64,000 bases of DNA from Saturnia japonica (Eukaryota; Arthropoda; Insecta; Lepidoptera; Saturniidae): contig CM065307.1 of assembly GCA_033032175.1 (NCBI GenBank), positions 4,898,001-4,962,000 on the forward strand. Reading direction: 5' to 3'. The translations under genes and the position numbers were made by a program. The notes below the pieces were generated by a model that saw only the letters and a list, made by a program, of their open reading frames with translations, had not been told where the DNA came from and ran no database searches. Shown in pieces: positions 48,232 to 59,519 of this stretch; positions within the stretch are counted from its first letter, which is position 1, and the number at the start of each line of letters is the position of its first letter.

Positions 48232-50076
48232 TTAATTACAGCTTATAAATAATAATTGCGTCAATTTTTTTGTTGTAAGCCGAGTCCGCTTTTCATTTAA
48301 TGTCAGACCAGCTTTTGAAAATACACGCTCGCATGGCACGGACGTGGCAGTGATGTTGAGTCTTTTGAGCATGTATTGATATAGCCGCGGATACACAGCT
48401 TTTCGCTCATTCCACCAGAGCAAAGGATTTTCCGTTCTTTTAATTAGCGGTTCTGCTATGTATTTATCAAACTCTACAATGCCCGCTGCAGTTGGATTTT
48501 GGGGAATGAGAACAGAAGTTTCGGCGTCAAATTCGTCCCAAATAGAGCCGGATTCACCAGATTGTATTACTGGCTGCTGTGGAATTGGTATTTCTTGAAT
48601 TGGTTCTGTTTGTGTGCCAATTCTGGACTTTATTGTTGAGGCAACTCTGTTGAAATTTTCGACGTTATTAAATCCGCTTTTTTTAAATCGCGGATCTAAT
48701 ATCGTAGCCTCACAAAGAAGAACATTGCGTTCTACTTCTCCAAACTTTGCATGCATTTGCGATTTCAGGGTGTTATGTAGGCTTACAATTTTTTGTAAGC
48801 TATTGGGAGAATATTTTTTAAGCATTCGGTTAATTATTTTGCAAAACACAATGTATTTGGAAGCAGACACATAATCTTCACCACTAACTTCTACGGTGAC
48901 ATCATAGAAAATTTTTAAAAGTTCAGTCGCGTTTTCAATTAATGACCAGTCTTCCTGAGGTAAACTTAAGTCTGGTCTCATTATTGCAAGTGTGGAGATA
49001 ATGGCTTCTTTTATTTTTATAAATCTCGTTAGCATGTCGTAGGTAGAATTCCAGCGCGTAGAGATATCTTGCTTGAGCTTTAGCTGGGAGATATTCATTT
49101 GCTCTTGAATGTTCTTTAATTTTTTCGTTGCGAGATTACTTCGGTGAAAATATTCTACGACAGTCTTAACTCTATTCACCATGTCAGATATTTCAGTGAT
49201 GCTCGCTTGTACAACTAAATTAATAGTGTGCGCAAAGCAGGAAATTGAACGCCAGCCACCAATTCGAATAGCACCTAGTATATTTGGAGCATTATCACTG
49301 ACTACTACATTCACGTGCCGATGTATGTTCCATTCAACAAATTTCTCTTCCAAGAAGTTTTTGAGGTTCACACTGGTGTGTTTCTCCTGAAATTTAATAC
49401 ACCCAATCATCACTGTGCATAGCTTGTGGGTGTCGATGTCAATAAAATGCCCAGTGATAGCAATGTACCCATCGTTCACAATGGAGGTCCAGGCGTCGGT
49501 CGTTATACAAATAGATGCCGCTTTTGTTATTCGTTTTTTGACAGATTCTAAAAGCTTATTGTAAACTTTAGGAAGCAGGCTTTCAAAGAGAGTTTTCCGG
49601 GTCGGCAGAGTATATCCCGGATTTAACATCTCGACGAACTTCCGGAATTCAACTTCTTCAACCATTTGAAGGGCATGATAACCTTTGGCAATCATTTTCA
49701 CCAACTGTTCGTCAAGCAATAGTACTCGGCTCGTCGGTAATGTTTTTTTCGATACCACAAAATCTGACATTGAAGGAACTGCCCGGTTAATTGGTCTACT
49801 TGGTAATGGTTGGTTGACTGTCAACGCTTGTGGTGCTAGATTCACAATGGTTGAAAGTACCGGTTGTGCTTCACTAGAGTTATTAACAGTTGCAAGCTGT
49901 CTGCTGCTGTTAATTTCTATAGTAGGATGCATGGACTTAATATGCCGATTCAGGCTTCCTATTGAACTGGAATGAATGGCCAGTATACGTGAGCAATAGC
50001 AACATTTTGCCTGTTTATTCGGAGTCACTTCCTCGAAATGATTCCACAGCTGGCTGCTTTTTCTCTTAGACGCCAT
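48232..50076 (-). CDS. hAT transposase (BED zinc finger, RNase H-like, hATC), intact
   Basis: An uninterrupted 614-residue frame starting MASKRKSSQLWNHFEEV. The N-terminal BED zinc finger has C25-x2-C28-x16-H45-x4-H50. The RNase H-like core contains TTDAWTS (Asp194) and VVSDNAPN (Asp261), CFAHTINL near 281-288, and STRWNSTYD at about 339-347. The C-terminal hATC dimerisation domain (about 530-610) has PLLWW, YPRLYQYM and ATSVPCERVFSKAG. The length is typical of complete ZBED-like hAT transposases, and there is no stop or frameshift. It catalyses cut-and-paste excision and integration by hairpin chemistry in the nucleus. The gene lies inside an element with both ends and target duplication preserved, so it may be autonomous; expression is unknown. 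Confidence 0.92.
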   Translation of the reverse strand: MASKRKSSQLWNHFEEVTPNKQAKCCYCSRILAIHSSSIGSLNRHIKSMHPTIEINSSRQLATVNNSSEAQPVLSTIVNLAPQALTVNQPLPSRPINRAVPSMSDFVVSKKTLPTSRVLLLDEQLVKMIAKGYHALQMVEEVEFRKFVEMLNPGYTLPTRKTLFESLLPKVYNKLLESVKKRITKAASICITTDAWTSIVNDGYIAITGHFIDIDTHKLCTVMIGCIKFQEKHTSVNLKNFLEEKFVEWNIHRHVNVVVSDNAPNILGAIRIGGWRSISCFAHTINLVVQASITEISDMVNRVKTVVEYFHRSNLATKKLKNIQEQMNISQLKLKQDISTRWNSTYDMLTRFIKIKEAIISTLAIMRPDLSLPQEDWSLIENATELLKIFYDVTVEVSGEDYVSASKYIVFCKIINRMLKKYSPNSLQKIVSLHNTLKSQMHAKFGEVERNVLLCEATILDPRFKKSGFNNVENFNRVASTIKSRIGTQTEPIQEIPIPQQPVIQSGESGSIWDEFDAETSVLIPQNPTAAGIVEFDKYIAEPLIKRTENPLLWWNERKAVYPRLYQYMLKRLNITATSVPCERVFSKAGLTLNEKRTRLTTKKLTQLLFISCN

Positions 50077-51780
50077 ACCTAAATTAATTTATTTACACAC
50101 ACTTACAATATTTTATATTATTATATTTACACACACACACACACTCTACCAATATTAATATATATAAATATATCTAAATGAATTTATTTACACAAACCTT
50201 GGAATATTATTTCTATTTATTCACACTTTAACTCAAGTAACAGATTGAAATTATTTTTTACAAAAACAGCAAATACTTCACAAATCAACTTTTTATTTAT
50301 ATCTCCACTGCATAAATAACCTTGACCGCGTAAACTAATACCCAACACGCTAATGAATGCATTATAATTCAAAACATTGAAATAAACGAAAGAAAGCGAG
50401 CAAGTTATGATTTATAAGTTGGGCGGTGTCAAAGAAATTTAAGCATTATTAGGAATGCAATAGAAGCATAACGGAGGCAGAATCCTATCAAACGGCGGAC
50501 ATTCGTTGTCGTTCGCACAATATTACTCGAACCTTTACGATACTGACCGATTGACACCCGAACATTACAGTACACTTCAGTACCTACGTACAGTACTTAG
50601 AACGCGACGGACCTATGCCTTAACCTCTTGCTATGGAACGTCATGTTTAGAGTTATGTGACATGCTAAATTTTGTTGGGATATATGTACTGTTACAGTAC
50701 GCGGTCGTGACATATTACGCGTAATACATAACTCGCAGTACTTACACATGTCTAGTACGGGTTATAGTGCACTGGCAAGTCCTTGAGCGTACGCGCGCGC
50801 CTAGTTGTAGCCGATTCGCCAGTACGTTGCGTTTCAAACAGCGTAAGTATAACATTTTTATTAGTTTGTTTGATATATTGTGGGTCAATGTCTATATGGA
50901 AATAATAATAAATTAGCATATTCTTGTATGAGAGTTTCATTTCTATGCTATAATGTATGGATTTGTTGAACTTGCCTTTTGGACCAATAAATTGTTATAT
51001 TAAATTAATGAATTACATAATTAATTCATAAATTATTTGATTACACACTTGTTCTTTATTCTACCATTCAATTATTTACAATTATAAAAATGTTAAATTT
51101 TATGTAAGTACAATTTTTATACCTAACTCTGTTTTTATTGCGTTAGACGCAGTCTCTTATTACATATTATAATAAAAGTATTGCTTTATATATCGTAATG
51201 AAATTATGTACTATTATTATTATTATACTATGCAACTATTATTATTTATGTTGACGATAAAATAACCTTAATCCAATATTTACTCCATACAGATCCAATG
51301 AAAAAAATTAAAACGTATACTAAACAAATATATAATATAAATCAAGATATTATGTTATCCGTTTAAATATATGTACATATAGTTATAATATAAATAATTT
51401 ATGTAAAATAAATAAATCCAGCAATATTATAATACAGCCACTTAACAATATCTACCTAAGTCGAGTAGTCTATTTGAAAATTGCTGAAAACAAATTCCAA
51501 CAACAACAACAACAACTCTGAACCATTAATTGAAAAAGTTGGTTTATTGCCCTTTTAAAGATTTTAGAAGGAAATTAAGACGTATTTTAGCTAGATAGAA
51601 TGAAATGTTTTGTCCTGAAACTTATCGACTTAAAACAAAAGTTTTAATGCTTTTAATCATCTCTGAGTTAGAGAAAATGTATTCGTTTAAGAAGTTTGTC
51701 AAAAGCTACGAAACAAATGTAAGCAATATATACGTAAATCAGAACACGAAAACAGGTAGAGTTTCGTGTCATTTCTTTTT

Positions 51781-52042
51781 ACCCGACTGAGAAAAAGGAC
51801 GGTTGTGGCTTTCAAGCGTAAGTATGTATGTCTAATTCTTTGGCACACTCTGTAGTCTTAACAGCTGGATGGACTTTAGCATACGAGGTGTTGTTAGATT
51901 CATCTTAATTGTGCGAGTGATATGTCGTACGTGATGTGTGTACGACGTCTGGGAATCAAACAAAAAGCAAAAATAGAAAAATATTTTTAAGTGTATTTGT
52001 TGCGGTCGGGTTTTTCGTTTCCTCTTTAATAATGTAGCTTGT
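51781..52042 (+). repeat. Dispersed repeat U3, copy 2
   Basis: tttggcacactctgtagtct, taacagctggatggacttta, aaacaaaaagcaaaaataga and gttgcggtcgggtttttcgt match 38400-38695. Confidence 0.55.
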
Positions 52043-52059
52043 AATAAACATCGTTTGGA

Positions 52060-52460
52060 TAAGAGTTTTGTTTACATAGTGAGTAATGGACACACTAAGT
52101 GCCTGAAGTATATGCCAAAATGGTGCGGGGATCCAATAGTAAGGAACAAAAGAACGCCATGCATTGACCTGGCTCCCTTTTTCAGCGAACACCATATCCT
52201 CTGGTGCAGGGTTTCACGTACAGCCGTCCAAGAAACTTTGATGATAGATTCTCGAATTTTCAGCCTGCGATTTTCAGTGGGAATTCGGGGTGCGTATGAA
52301 CAATACAAACTCAATCGCAGCGAGAGCGCTAACGAAACAGATTGACGAGTCGTTACAAATTGTACACGACGGGGAGGGAGTGGAAGATGTTGGTGATAGG
52401 TTATTAATACAAGATGGTGTTACCAGGTAAAAATATTTCAATATTAATAATATGTGTTGC
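52060..52460. other. Unclassified segment with overlapping short ORFs
   Basis: A + frame (52055-52345, 96 codons) and a - frame (52072-52314, 80 codons) overlap. Neither shows a motif I know. It is GC-richer than its surroundings and follows repeat U3, so it may be an old element fragment. Confidence 0.35.
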
Positions 52461-52534
52461 AATTTAATATTGAATTAAATGAAGTTTTACGTCCACTCTC
52501 GGATAGCCTATTTATGGTATTTTGTTGAACCAGA

Positions 52535-52640
52535 TAAAAGCGGGTTCGAATCCTGCAATAAGCTAAACTTTCAGTAAAGAAACCATCGTGATGAACCTAT
52601 ATCATGGTAGTACTGAACCGGTAGTATTGTTTTGACGTTC
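52535..52640 (+). repeat. SINE family S1, 5' head only
   Basis: The B box gcgggttcgaatcctgc is followed by aaaccatcgtgatgaacc and atcatggtag, as in S1. The body then stops. Confidence 0.45.
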
Positions 52641-52969
52641 ATAAGTGCCTACTTAGGACCTAAATTGAATAAAGAATTTATAACGTATTTATTTCGATGA
52701 GGATTAATACAATGTGTATAAATAAATAATAATAATTTATTAATGCAAAATACAACTGATTTTACATTTAGAAACACAAAACAAAAAAAAAAAACATAAC
52801 ACTTTTATGAGCTCCTGACTGCCAAACTAGGGTCCCTGTATGTTGGCAGTCGCTTTGTCTCCAAAATAGAAATATTCATGGTTATCGTTTCCATTACTAA
52901 CAAGTTGTGTTGATGCAAAAAAAGAGAGAAACACTAAAATAATAATAAAAAAAAAAGTGATTTTGATTT

Positions 52970-53105
52970 TGGTAGGGTATTTTCTAACGCCCGCTTGACA
53001 ACTGCGGGTAATTAAGAGTTAATCTCTCTGGGCTTAGCGTGTTGCATCTTCAGTTATATAGTCACATAAACCCAAGTAAGATTATGGTCAAACGCTAAAA
53101 GTTAT
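52970..53105 (+). repeat. SINE family S1, 3' part
   Basis: tctctctgggcttagcgtgt and cccaagtaagattatggtca, then aacgct, match the S1 tail. Confidence 0.5.
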
Positions 53106-53514
53106 AAATAATTTAGAAAAACTTAATTCTCATTAAATTAGCTTCGTTAAAACCGAGGAATTGTGTCAAAAAATGCTATTGGAGTCCTGGAGTAACGTAA
53201 AATAAATCACTATTACTTTAGCCTGGATAATTTCTTTTGTCACTTTAATGCCTAAATTTAATTAACCTTTACAATTATATCTAATAAATTGACTTGTCCT
53301 ATGAGGCTGGCATAATCAACAGGGATGTACTGAAGCCTCGTTAAAATAAAAGGTTAGAGAAGAAAAAGAAAAAAAAAAGTCCATCAAGTGTTGTTTGGAA
53401 TCCACTCGGCAATGCAATAGAACTATTGCCCTGAACGTCCAATTTAGTACATCTATACATACATTCTGCGTAAATGCGGACGATGTTTTTTTTAATCGTT
53501 TGTAAGTTTTACCG

Positions 53515-53735
53515 TTAAAGCCAGAATCTCATCTGATGTTATGTGACGATGTGGCCCAATGTGGTGACATGCTAAACCTAGTGGGGAAACTAGCTCTCAA
53601 GTGCAGCTGCTGAAACACACCTATTGGTGCTTGACGAAAATACCCTACCACCATGCTATGGTTTTATCACAATGTTTTCCTTCATCGAAAGCTCAGACTC
53701 ATTGCAGGGATTCGAATTCATCTCAATTTTTTTAT
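53515..53735 (-). repeat. SINE family S1 copy
   Basis: Inverted S1 body: agaatctcatctgatgttat, gctctcaagtgcagctgctg, aacacacctattgg, gttttccttcatcgaaagct and a B-box remnant cagggattcgaattc. Confidence 0.6.
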
Positions 53736-54039
53736 TGCGATTGCTTATAACCACTTGTAAGGCCATACAAACGTATTTCACCATTTTACCCGTGGATACT
53801 GGAATTAAAGCAAATATTTTTTCCCATACAATCTACATATACCACTACCCATGTTTTATTTTTTTAAACAAATAATTATTATAAGAACTAAAGGACTTCA
53901 AATATTACTAAAATTGTCTAGTTATATAGCCGTTATCAGACATACAACAAATAAATTTGAAGATTATTATAAAATAAAAGAAAAACTTAACCTAAGTACT
54001 TCCTGTAGTGTACTTGAAAACAATATTAAAATTGGTTCT

Positions 54040-54165
54040 GTTTTGTAAGAGGCCGGCAAGACAGCGGTGACCGCCGAGATCTGTCGGTGGTCGCCGTTGT
54101 GTTTGGACTGTGCTGTACTTACCATCAGGGACAGTACGGTCTATCTGCCAAGCTATAATAAAAAA
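54040..54165 (+). repeat. LINE 3' tail fragment
   Basis: gaccgccgagatctgtcggt ... accatcagggacagtacggt ... ctataataaa is the same 3' UTR signature as in 22400 and 34290. There is no coding part. Confidence 0.55.
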
Positions 54166-54169
54166 AGAG

Positions 54170-55080
54170 AAAGAAAACAGAGGCATAAAAGTTATGATTT
54201 CATTTATTTTACTTCAATCACTCCCAGTTGCAGTTGTCTCTCTCGCGCTCTATTTGGTCTTTCGGGTATAGCGCGATAGAAATTAATTTCTTTTAGAACG
54301 TGTTTTTTCAATTACATACTCACCGCTTTTCCTCTTAATGCCGGTTATTATAATTCAAGTACAATTAAAAATATAGCTTCAAATATTTGCATTGAATTTG
54401 GAAAAATATTAAAATAAACCTTTAAATCATAGATTATATCAAATAATTCAGAGCCAAAGTTATATATTTTAAAAATGTTTTTTATAACATTTATAAATCT
54501 TTTTACCTTCTTTGGCACTTTGAGAACAATAATAATATTTAATATATGTTAAATAATTATGTATAAAATTTTTCTTCTCAAAAATTAAAACTATGAACTA
54601 AAGTTATTTGAGCAATTAATCATAAAAAATAAAGAAATAAGTTCACAACTTGATTTACATGTAAATAAATATTATAAATAAATTATTTCATAACTACAAC
54701 TATCTATTTACTTGTATGATATACTGCAATGATACTTGATACTTGCATTGATAATACTGATATAATAACAGTTTTTCGTTAGTCTTCAAATGTAATAAGA
54801 TAACAATTCAATTATCTGAGTTCTAATTTTAAACATTCAAACTACTAAAGGTTGAATACGTAATGCATTTCACCTAGTACAAAACGGGTGCAAGGGTGGG
54901 AAGGAAAAATTTTAATTACCTTTTACCTGTTCTTGTGTACCGCAAATAAAAAAAAAATTAAAACATAACACAATTTTTTTGTATTTAAATTACTTAATAT
55001 AAATATAAATTTTAATGGCACTTTATATGCTGAAAAAAAAATACTTCCAGGGGATGCCTGGCAGGTGTGAAACATCAAAA
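54170..55080. other. Intergenic, no gene recognised
   Basis: Very AT-rich with no ORF or repeat I recognise. Confidence 0.45.
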
Positions 55081-55087
55081 TTGATTT

Positions 55088-55190
55088 TTACTGATAGACA
55101 TTTCTATTTGGCAACTAAATTCCACAAATAAGTATTTGTCATATTGACATTAGCGAAATTGTCTACATAGGCAGAAATAAAAAATAACAT
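55088..55190. repeat. Half of a palindromic MITE related to 8552-8766
   Basis: atttggcaactaaattccac, then tgtcatattgacattagcga and ttgtctacatagg, matches the right arm of the MITE at 8552-8766. Confidence 0.5.
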
Positions 55191-55490
55191 TTCGACAATA
55201 AAATAATAATAAATATTTAAATTAATAAAACAGCTTACGTACGTAGTAATCGTCAATTTTATGTTTACAGATCAAATTAATTACGTTGCATAATTAATTG
55301 ATTTTTAACTGAGGAAGATGCAAAGAAAATGAAAAGGTAACTTTAAATTTTCTCAGAATGAGAATGTAGGTGGTATTAAAAACAACTTTTCTAATTCTAA
55401 AAGTATCGAACGTTAATATCTTAAAATTTACCAAAATGGGTAGGTGACGTTTAAACAATTCTGACGGGTACGCCGTTACGCGATGATATA

Positions 55491-56657
55491 CAACAGGTCG
55501 AGGAAAAAGTTTCGTCGCATTTTTATATAAAAACTCAAGACATTTTTTTTTTCAATGTTTATTTACAGTATATGTGTGCCGTTTTCTTTGCCGTATAGAA
55601 ACTTTGGGACTTCTGATCAAAAAAACGCTACAAATAGTTTTGGCAGCCCTCTCTTAATGTTAACCTTACAGAACCTAAAGAATTCTGAAGAGACCGAAAC
55701 AGGTGAAAATCTGATGGTGCAAGGTCAGGGCTATATGGTGCATGCACTAACACTTCCCAGCCAAACTCTTTTAATTTTTGCTGAGTGGCTAAAGATGTGT
55801 GTGGTCTAGCGTTATCGTGATGAAAGACCACACCCTTCCTGTTGATCAATTCCGGACGCTTTCTCTCAACTGCTTCCTTTAATCTCATCAGTTGTTGGCA
55901 GTAGAGAACCGAATCGATGGTTTTGCCGGGCGGTAAAAGCTCATAATGAACAATGCCCTTCCAGTCCCACCATACACACAGCATCACCTTATTTCGAATT
56001 AGCCCAGGTTTGACACAGTCTGTGAAACCTGGCTGACATTAGACCACGACCTTTTTCACACGTTTTTGACGTACGTGATCCACTTTTCATCGCTAGTTAT
56101 CAATCTCTTCAAAAACGGCTCGGTCTCATTACGTCTCAATAATGAATCGCAAATGAGTACACGGTTCATTAGGTTTCTTTCAGTGAGCTCGTGTGGCACC
56201 CAAATATCGAGCTTTATGGTATAGCCAGCCTTCTTCAAATGGATTAAAACTGTTTTGTGGTCAATTTCCAGTTCTTCACCTACATTGTATCTACTAATAT
56301 GCCGATCTTGCTCCAGTTTTTCAAAATGTCTTCCATTTTATTCGTAACAGAGCGACCAGAGCGCGGTGCATGTTTAACATCAAAATTTCCGGACTGAAAA
56401 CGTTCGAACGTTTTAGGTCCATAAATATCACAAATTTTTTTCGCTGCTTGAGTTGCATTTTTGCCTATTTTGGAATAATATTTTAAAATGTATCGAATTT
56501 CTTCATTAGATTCACTCATTTCAACAGAAAGAATAACAAATGAAAAATAACCTTTTTAATGTTACCAAAACCAGCCAGATACAAATAGTACAGCCAAAAA
56601 AATTGTATAACAAGTTTATACCTACGTTATGCGAAAACACTTTTTCCCCGACCCAAT
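55491..56657 (-). mobile_element. Mariner transposon with terminal inverted repeats and TA target site
   Basis: The left end (caacaggtcgaggaaaaag) and the right end read inward (attgggtcggggaaaaag) are inverted copies. They are flanked by TA at 55489-55490 and 56658-56659, the mariner/Tc1 target duplication. The length of 1167 bp is slightly below the usual ~1.3 kb, consistent with small internal deletions. The transposase inside is on the minus strand and broken. Confidence 0.85.
55628..56519 (-). pseudogene. Mariner transposase, broken into three frames
   Basis: Minus-strand pieces in order: 56519-56280 (start MSESNEEIRYILKYYSKIG, N-terminal helix-turn-helix region with KTFERFQSGNFDV and RSGRSV), 56238-56056 (contains WVPHEL and the catalytic-region ITSDEKW), and 55987-55628 (contains VWWDWKGIVHYE, HHDNARPHTS and APYSPDLAPSDFHLF). 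WVPHEL, HDNARPH and YSPDLAPSD are mariner hallmarks around the DD34D catalytic residues. Frameshifts or deletions separate the pieces, so no functional enzyme is made. Confidence 0.85.
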
Positions 56658-57040
56658 TATTATCAATTTACCCCCAACCGTGTTATTCAATATTGAACTA
56701 TTTTTTTAATACTGTTGTTTGAACGAAAATATGGTTATACAATATGGCTTAAACATTATTTTAAAATGTAGGTGAATTTAATAGCAAAAACATTTTGTAA
56801 ATTATAAACTTTAATTGCCTTATCGATTCCCTTTGATCTTTTTAATATGTTTATAAGAGCAAGCTCTTTAATTAAACTACAAACGCAAACTTTTAATGAT
56901 ATAAAAAATGATTGTTGAATATTTTGGTGCACAATAAATATCAAAAATTATAAGTGAAAAATGCACATTAAATATTTTTTGCAATTGTTTTGTCTTACAA
57001 AATTTATTTGGCAGACTTACATAAATAATTTTTTAATAAG

Positions 57041-58387
57041 TAATGCGTTATACACACCGAACGCGCCGACTCGCCGAAATATAGCCCGAAAAACTTAGTA
57101 TTGGCGACATTATTTTTAGAAACATGTCGACGACCTGTACCTACGCGGGCTATCCGAACGTCATGTTGGCGACTTGTGTACACATTCAGTTGACCGGCGA
57201 CATTACATGTGTAGTAACGTGGCATTCATTTTGAAATATGGAGTGGAAAAATGAAACTTCTTTCACGTTAATAAGTCTTTACCATTCAAAGGAGTTACTG
57301 TGGAACCTTATATAGTTATTAAAAATGTTGCTTCATCGCAAAAACAATCCCGTACTTAGGCGTTTTAACGTTAATGATAATAACCTGTTTGTTTGGTGAA
57401 GCCGCATTTCTTTAATTTGTACCTTTTTAACTATTTTGTGACCATGTGTCCAATAATGCCCAGTAAATGATTAAAATAGGTTAAAAGTCACAATTTTTTT
57501 AAATATATAGATATATATATATATATATTGTTCATGATTAAATATTGATAATTATAGTCTTACAAGTTCGTGCTCGACCATCCTATGTTTTAGACGTTGG
57601 CGGGGACGAGGTAGCACGCCACTACAATACACATTACACTAAAAAAAACAGTATGTTATCTCGGCAGTGTTTTTGAAATAATTACCTACAGCCGCTCGGT
57701 AGATAAACACGCTCTAGGGCTGCCCTTTGACTGTGTTCCTCGGGTTACCTACTTACGTATTGGATAAATTGTCATGATAATTATCCTTTCACCGAAATAT
57801 ATTACTGCTATTGTAAGTGTTTATATAAATAGTTTCTACTTGGGATTTATTTCTTGTTACAAAAGCGATTTTGAGTTAATGGAATGTACAAATTTTTATT
57901 GTTGATAAAAATAGATTTTTTGCTTTCAGTTTAAATAATCAAAAACCATTTTAAATTCTAGGAAGAAGGTAATGTAACATTTCGTCGTTTGTTATATATT
58001 GCGTACTCGCGACTACTGTGTACTGAAGTATACCTAGATTTCATTTCAACCGTTTGTATGAAGTCGTATTACTGTTTACTTTAGTGTACTGTGAGTGCAC
58101 GCTTACGTCACGCAATTGCACGTGTTTCCCTTGCCCGCTACATTACCTGCCTCCGTTATCGTCAGTAGTACCTCGCCCCCGCCAACATCTTTCGGAAATA
58201 CAGAATGGCCACACACGAACTTTTATGGCAAAAATTACTGAATGATTCAAAAGAAACAAAGTTACTCCACACTCGTTAGTGACTAACAGCGGAGACAAAG
58301 CTGTTCATATCGTGTAACTGACAAAATTTTCCAACTTGTGTCGACATGTGTCGGCGGATCGGCGGGTTTGGTGTATAAAGCGCTTAA
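57041..58387. mobile_element. Putative DNA transposon with GC-rich terminal inverted repeats
   Basis: The left end (57044 on) reads tgcgttatacacaccgaacg then cgccgactcgccga. The right end read inward reads agcgctttatacaccaaacc then cgccgatccgccga. Flanking TAA on both sides (57041-57043, 58385-58387) would suit a 3-bp target duplication as in PIF/Harbinger. Internal gttggcggggacgaggta (57588) is inverted at about 58170-58190. There is no long ORF, so it is non-autonomous or decayed. The superfamily is uncertain. Confidence 0.55.
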
Positions 58388-58509
58388 CCGCGGACGTACA
58401 CAATCCATCTATATTACACAATTATAGTTATCTTATATACTAATATCTTACGTTAAAGTCTCTCAACGGAGGATTCATGAGAACTGTCTCAGTGGTATCT
58501 TGCGCGGCT

Positions 58510-58645
58510 GGAGATGGAGTCGGCATTCCTGGCGGCCGCAACGATATGGCTAATGGCAGCGCTGATCTTGCGCAAAGTTGGGATGCACCTCGTGTTGAAC
58601 CCACGGATCGGTAGCGTGTGCAACGGCCGCGCCTGATTGTTTAAA
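58510..58645. other. GC-rich patch of unknown nature
   Basis: gcgcggctggagatggagtc, cattcctggcggccgcaacg and gtgtgcaacggccgcgcctg stand out from the AT-rich surroundings. A short + frame (MESAFLAAATIWLMAALIL) ends within it. It could be a lost exon or a transposon fragment. It sits just before the ACGTGAAGC-type repeat at 58660. Confidence 0.4.
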
Positions 58646-58659
58646 GTATATATAATCAT

Positions 58660-59018
58660 TATTATAAAAATACGTGAGAAGAAAACTTCGGACTAATTTT
58701 TAAGTGTACTGCGTGCACGGAAGTCTGTGAGATTTGGCATGGTTAAAGTTTATATGGAGAAGGAATACAGAAAGCTAAAATGTATATATAATATATGTTA
58801 CTAATATATTAAATAAAATAAATTAATACTGCGAATCCTAACCCGACCAGTGGCATTGAACTTAAACCCCCCAAAATATTGACATTGTCACTCAATGAAA
58901 AGTGACAGCAAGTGATATAATATTCATTGTTTAGGTTCATACTGCAAATGTCAAACAGATAATAGTCTATGATTAAAAAGTCGCTGGTCGAATTTCAATC
59001 ATTGGGCAACCGCTAGTA
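58660..59018 (+). repeat. ACGTGAAGC-type repeat copy
   Basis: aaatacgtgagaagaaaact, tttggcatggttaaagttta, aaaatattgacattgtcact and an end at gcaaccgctagtat. The CTAG followed by T would suit a Helitron 3' end, but I see no clear hairpin. Confidence 0.6.
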
Positions 59019-59363
59019 TCTTTATTACTATATCAACCTGTAAAATGTAATAATAATAAGTAAAAAACTCGTTCCTAATGAATTTACGTTCTTAATCGCC
59101 ACGAACGAATCTACGAGACTTACTAGATTGAAACTAGCGAATATTTTATTTATATGACCTCTCAAACACTGTGATTTTCTAAAATATAAGTTTACATATG
59201 TCTTTAGTAAATATTGTAGACATATATAATTGAGTCATATGGTGTTTCCATATTCATAAGTAGCAATATTCACCCTTATTTAAAAAAGCATTATTGTTAT
59301 TTTTAATCACAATTCATATGTACATAAATACTATTTATCTTATTATATTAAGAGAGCAATTCT

Positions 59364-59385
59364 TGTATATATATATATATATATG
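59364..59385. repeat. (AT)n microsatellite
   Basis: Run of tatata repeats next to repeat U4. A second (AT)n lies at 57508-57530. Confidence 0.8.
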
Positions 59386-59518
59386 TAATTGGTTTCTCGC
59401 AAACGGCTCCAACAATTTGGATGAAACTTTGTATTTTGATAATCTTTTACATTCCAAGTATACCTAGAGAGGTGATTTTTTTAAACACCGAGCGTAGCTC
59501 GGTCGCCCAGAAATTAAA
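59385..59518 (+). repeat. Dispersed repeat U4 with perfect hairpin
   Basis: attggtttctcgcaaacggc, caacaatttggatgaaactt, then hairpin ccgagcgtagctcgg followed by tcgcccag. Second copy at 61401. Confidence 0.55.
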
Positions 59519-59519
59519 G

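Larger units (their letters stand above)
47369..50754 (-). mobile_element. Full-length hAT DNA transposon
   Basis: The element is bounded by the perfect 8-bp target duplication gtacgggt (47361-47368 and 50755-50762), the length typical of the hAT superfamily. Both ends begin TAGACATG when read inward, followed by imperfect similarity. CAGTAC(T) motifs cluster inside both ends: three copies in 47380-47465 and at least five in 50560-50745, as expected of subterminal transposase-binding repeats. The total length is 3386 bp. It contains one intact transposase ORF on the minus strand. A smaller hAT is nested at 47708-48059. The intact target site and ORF indicate a fairly recent insertion. Confidence 0.92.

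Noticed and set aside
48614..49975. Open frames on the + strand inside the hAT element
   Set aside because: They are antisense shadows of the 614-codon transposase frame.
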